Of a stretch of DNA of 7,109 bases, positions 5,790 to 7,109 are shown piece after piece. The DNA comes from Eudoraea sp. (GTDB lineage Bacteria; Bacteroidota; Bacteroidia; Flavobacteriales; Flavobacteriaceae): NCBI GenBank assembly GCA_013042925.1, contig JABDPH010000175.1, positions 1 to 7,109 of the forward strand, in the 5' to 3' direction. The translations under genes and the position numbers were made by a program. Each line of letters begins with the position of its first letter. Position 1 is the first letter of the stretch. The notes under the pieces were generated by a model, which saw nothing but the letters and a program-made list of their open reading frames with translations, was not told where the DNA came from and did not search any database.

Positions 5790-7109
5790 ATGAAAATCTC
5801 AGCACTTTTTAGTCTTGTTCTATTATGTATTGGAATTAGTGTTAATGCCCAGGTTACCAGCTCAAATATCAGAGGATCTGTAGTTGATGATCAAGGGGTT
5901 CCGCTTTTAGGTGCAAATATAATTGCTATCCATACCCCTACAGGAACTACGAATGGTACTGTAACTAATGAAGATGGCCGGTTTAACCTCTTAAACCTTA
6001 GAGTAGGAGGTCCTTACGAGCTTACAATTTCTTATATTGGATTTAAAACACAAACCCAAAGTGACGTTTATCTATCATTAGGTAAAACATTCAACATTGA
6101 TGCTAAATTGGTATCTGAAAGTCAGGCTCTGGATGAAGTTACAGTTACTTCTGACAGAGGAGGAACTTTTGGAAGTGATCGCACAGGTCAGGAAACCAGT
6201 ATTGGGAGTAGGGAATTAACAAGGTTACCTACCATTTCACGATCTGCTTCAGATTTTACAAGACTGGATCCCACTGCTTCGGCCGGAGCCTCCGGGACAT
6301 CATTTGGCGGAAGGAACGACCAATACAATAATTTTTCTCTTGATGGGGCTATTTTTAATAATCCATTTGGATTGGACGCGGCCACACCGGGCGGTCAGAC
6401 CAGTGCACAGCCCATTTCATTAGATGCTATAGATCAAATACAGGTAACTACAGCGCCCTATGATGTTACTCAGTCCGGTTTTACAGGTGCATCTGTCAAC
6501 GCTGTGACAAAAAGTGGTTCCAATGAATTATATGGTACGGTCTATGGTTTTTTCCGGAATGATGATCTTACGGGAGGAAAAATTAATGGCGATAAAGTAT
6601 TTAAAACAGGATTAGAACAAAAACAATATGGGGTTAGTATTGGTGGCCCTATAATAAAGAATAAATTGTTCTTTTTCGTGAATTTTGAGCGAGATGAGTT
6701 AACATCCCTTGGTACAGACGGCTTTGTGCCGAATACAGGAACGGGGGAGATAAATGAGAGTAGGGTATTGGAATCCGACTTTCAATTGGTGGATAATTTG
6801 CTACGCCAGGTTGTTATAGGTCAGGATGATAGCGGAAATGACATTTTCTATAACCCGGGGAGATATACAGGATTTAATTTTGACCAGGAATCTACCAAAG
6901 GGATAATAAAACTTGATTGGAATATTAATGACAATAACCGATTGGCAATTATTTATAATTTCCTCGATGCATCAAAAGGGAAACCTGCCAATAGAGATGC
7001 CATTACTTTTAGAGGACCAAATACACAGACTTTACAGTTTGAAAATGCCGGTTATGAAATAAATAATAAAATACAATCGTTTCAGCTGGAACTTAATTCT
7101 AGATTAACA
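5790..7109 (+). CDS. Oar-type TonB-dependent outer-membrane receptor, N-terminal 440 residues
   Basis: An open frame from ATG at 5790 runs to the right edge with no stop: exactly 440 codons, so the 3' part is missing. Residues 1-20 are a Sec signal peptide with likely cleavage at VNA|Q; Cys13 does not sit in a good lipobox. Residues about 26-107 are a carboxypeptidase-like regulatory domain (IRGSVVDDQGVPLLGANI, then TNEDGRFNL and ISYIGFK). The LDEVTVTS linker (114-121) leads to the plug domain, with GGRNDQYNNFSLDG at 173-186 and GFTGASVNAVTKSGSNELYG at 230-249, the latter typical of Oar/OmpA-related receptors. The barrel begins after that (FFRND, IGGPIIKNKLFFFVNFE). Such proteins are usually around 1000 residues, so more than half is outside. 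Known relatives import ligands through the outer membrane using TonB or act in adhesion/protein export; the ligand here is unknown. It follows the L9 terminator and must have its own promoter, but I saw no convincing TAnnTTTG element in 5746-5789. Confidence 0.93.
   Translation, partial: MKISALFSLVLLCIGISVNAQVTSSNIRGSVVDDQGVPLLGANIIAIHTPTGTTNGTVTNEDGRFNLLNLRVGGPYELTISYIGFKTQTQSDVYLSLGKTFNIDAKLVSESQALDEVTVTSDRGGTFGSDRTGQETSIGSRELTRLPTISRSASDFTRLDPTASAGASGTSFGGRNDQYNNFSLDGAIFNNPFGLDAATPGGQTSAQPISLDAIDQIQVTTAPYDVTQSGFTGASVNAVTKSGSNELYGTVYGFFRNDDLTGGKINGDKVFKTGLEQKQYGVSIGGPIIKNKLFFFVNFERDELTSLGTDGFVPNTGTGEINESRVLESDFQLVDNLLRQVVIGQDDSGNDIFYNPGRYTGFNFDQESTKGIIKLDWNINDNNRLAIIYNFLDASKGKPANRDAITFRGPNTQTLQFENAGYEINNKIQSFQLELNSRLT

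Noticed and set aside
6188..6385. Minus-strand open frame of 65 codons inside the receptor gene
   Set aside because: It is antisense to the conserved plug domain, and the plus frame is plainly the real one.

Overview
The window looks like core chromosome of a Bacteroidota bacterium, most likely a member of the Flavobacteriaceae. The evidence is low G+C, A-rich start regions with no convincing Shine-Dalgarno sequence, a promoter of the Bacteroidota type (TTG, then TAnnTTTG) before rpsF, a LytTR response regulator, and an Oar-type TonB-dependent receptor. I found no CRISPR array, insertion sequence, tRNA, rRNA or phage gene, and nothing that convincingly forms a new multi-gene system. The most interesting signals are in how the genes are packed and regulated.

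Layout. Positions 1-3651 (+) hold the end of nadC (NAD synthesis), a YihY/BrkB-family membrane protein that starts on the base after the nadC stop, and priA (replication restart helicase) 36 bp further on. These three are probably co-transcribed. A LytTR response regulator faces them on the minus strand (3652-4344). Its stop codon touches the priA stop codon with no base between. Its likely intrinsic terminator, a perfect 13-bp stem followed by a T-rich run on the minus strand, lies inside the 3' coding end of priA.

Positions 4345-4584 are a 240-bp divergent intergenic region. It holds a good rpsF promoter, a weak candidate promoter for the regulator, and AT-rich direct and inverted repeats that could be binding sites. 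The ribosomal protein operon rpsF-rpsR-rplI (S6, S18, L9) follows at 4585-5691 and ends in a very clear terminator at 5712-5745. No priB or ssb gene lies between rpsF and rpsR, unlike in E. coli and B. subtilis.

From 5790 to the right edge runs the first 440 residues of an outer-membrane TonB-dependent receptor of the Oar type: signal peptide, carboxypeptidase-like regulatory domain, plug, and the start of the barrel. It is a separate transcription unit.

The genes cover cofactor synthesis, replication restart, translation, signalling and outer-membrane transport. They do not form one pathway. The plausible functional links are the S6/S18/L9 operon itself and possible control by the LytTR protein of its own gene or the divergent ribosomal operon, which is inference.
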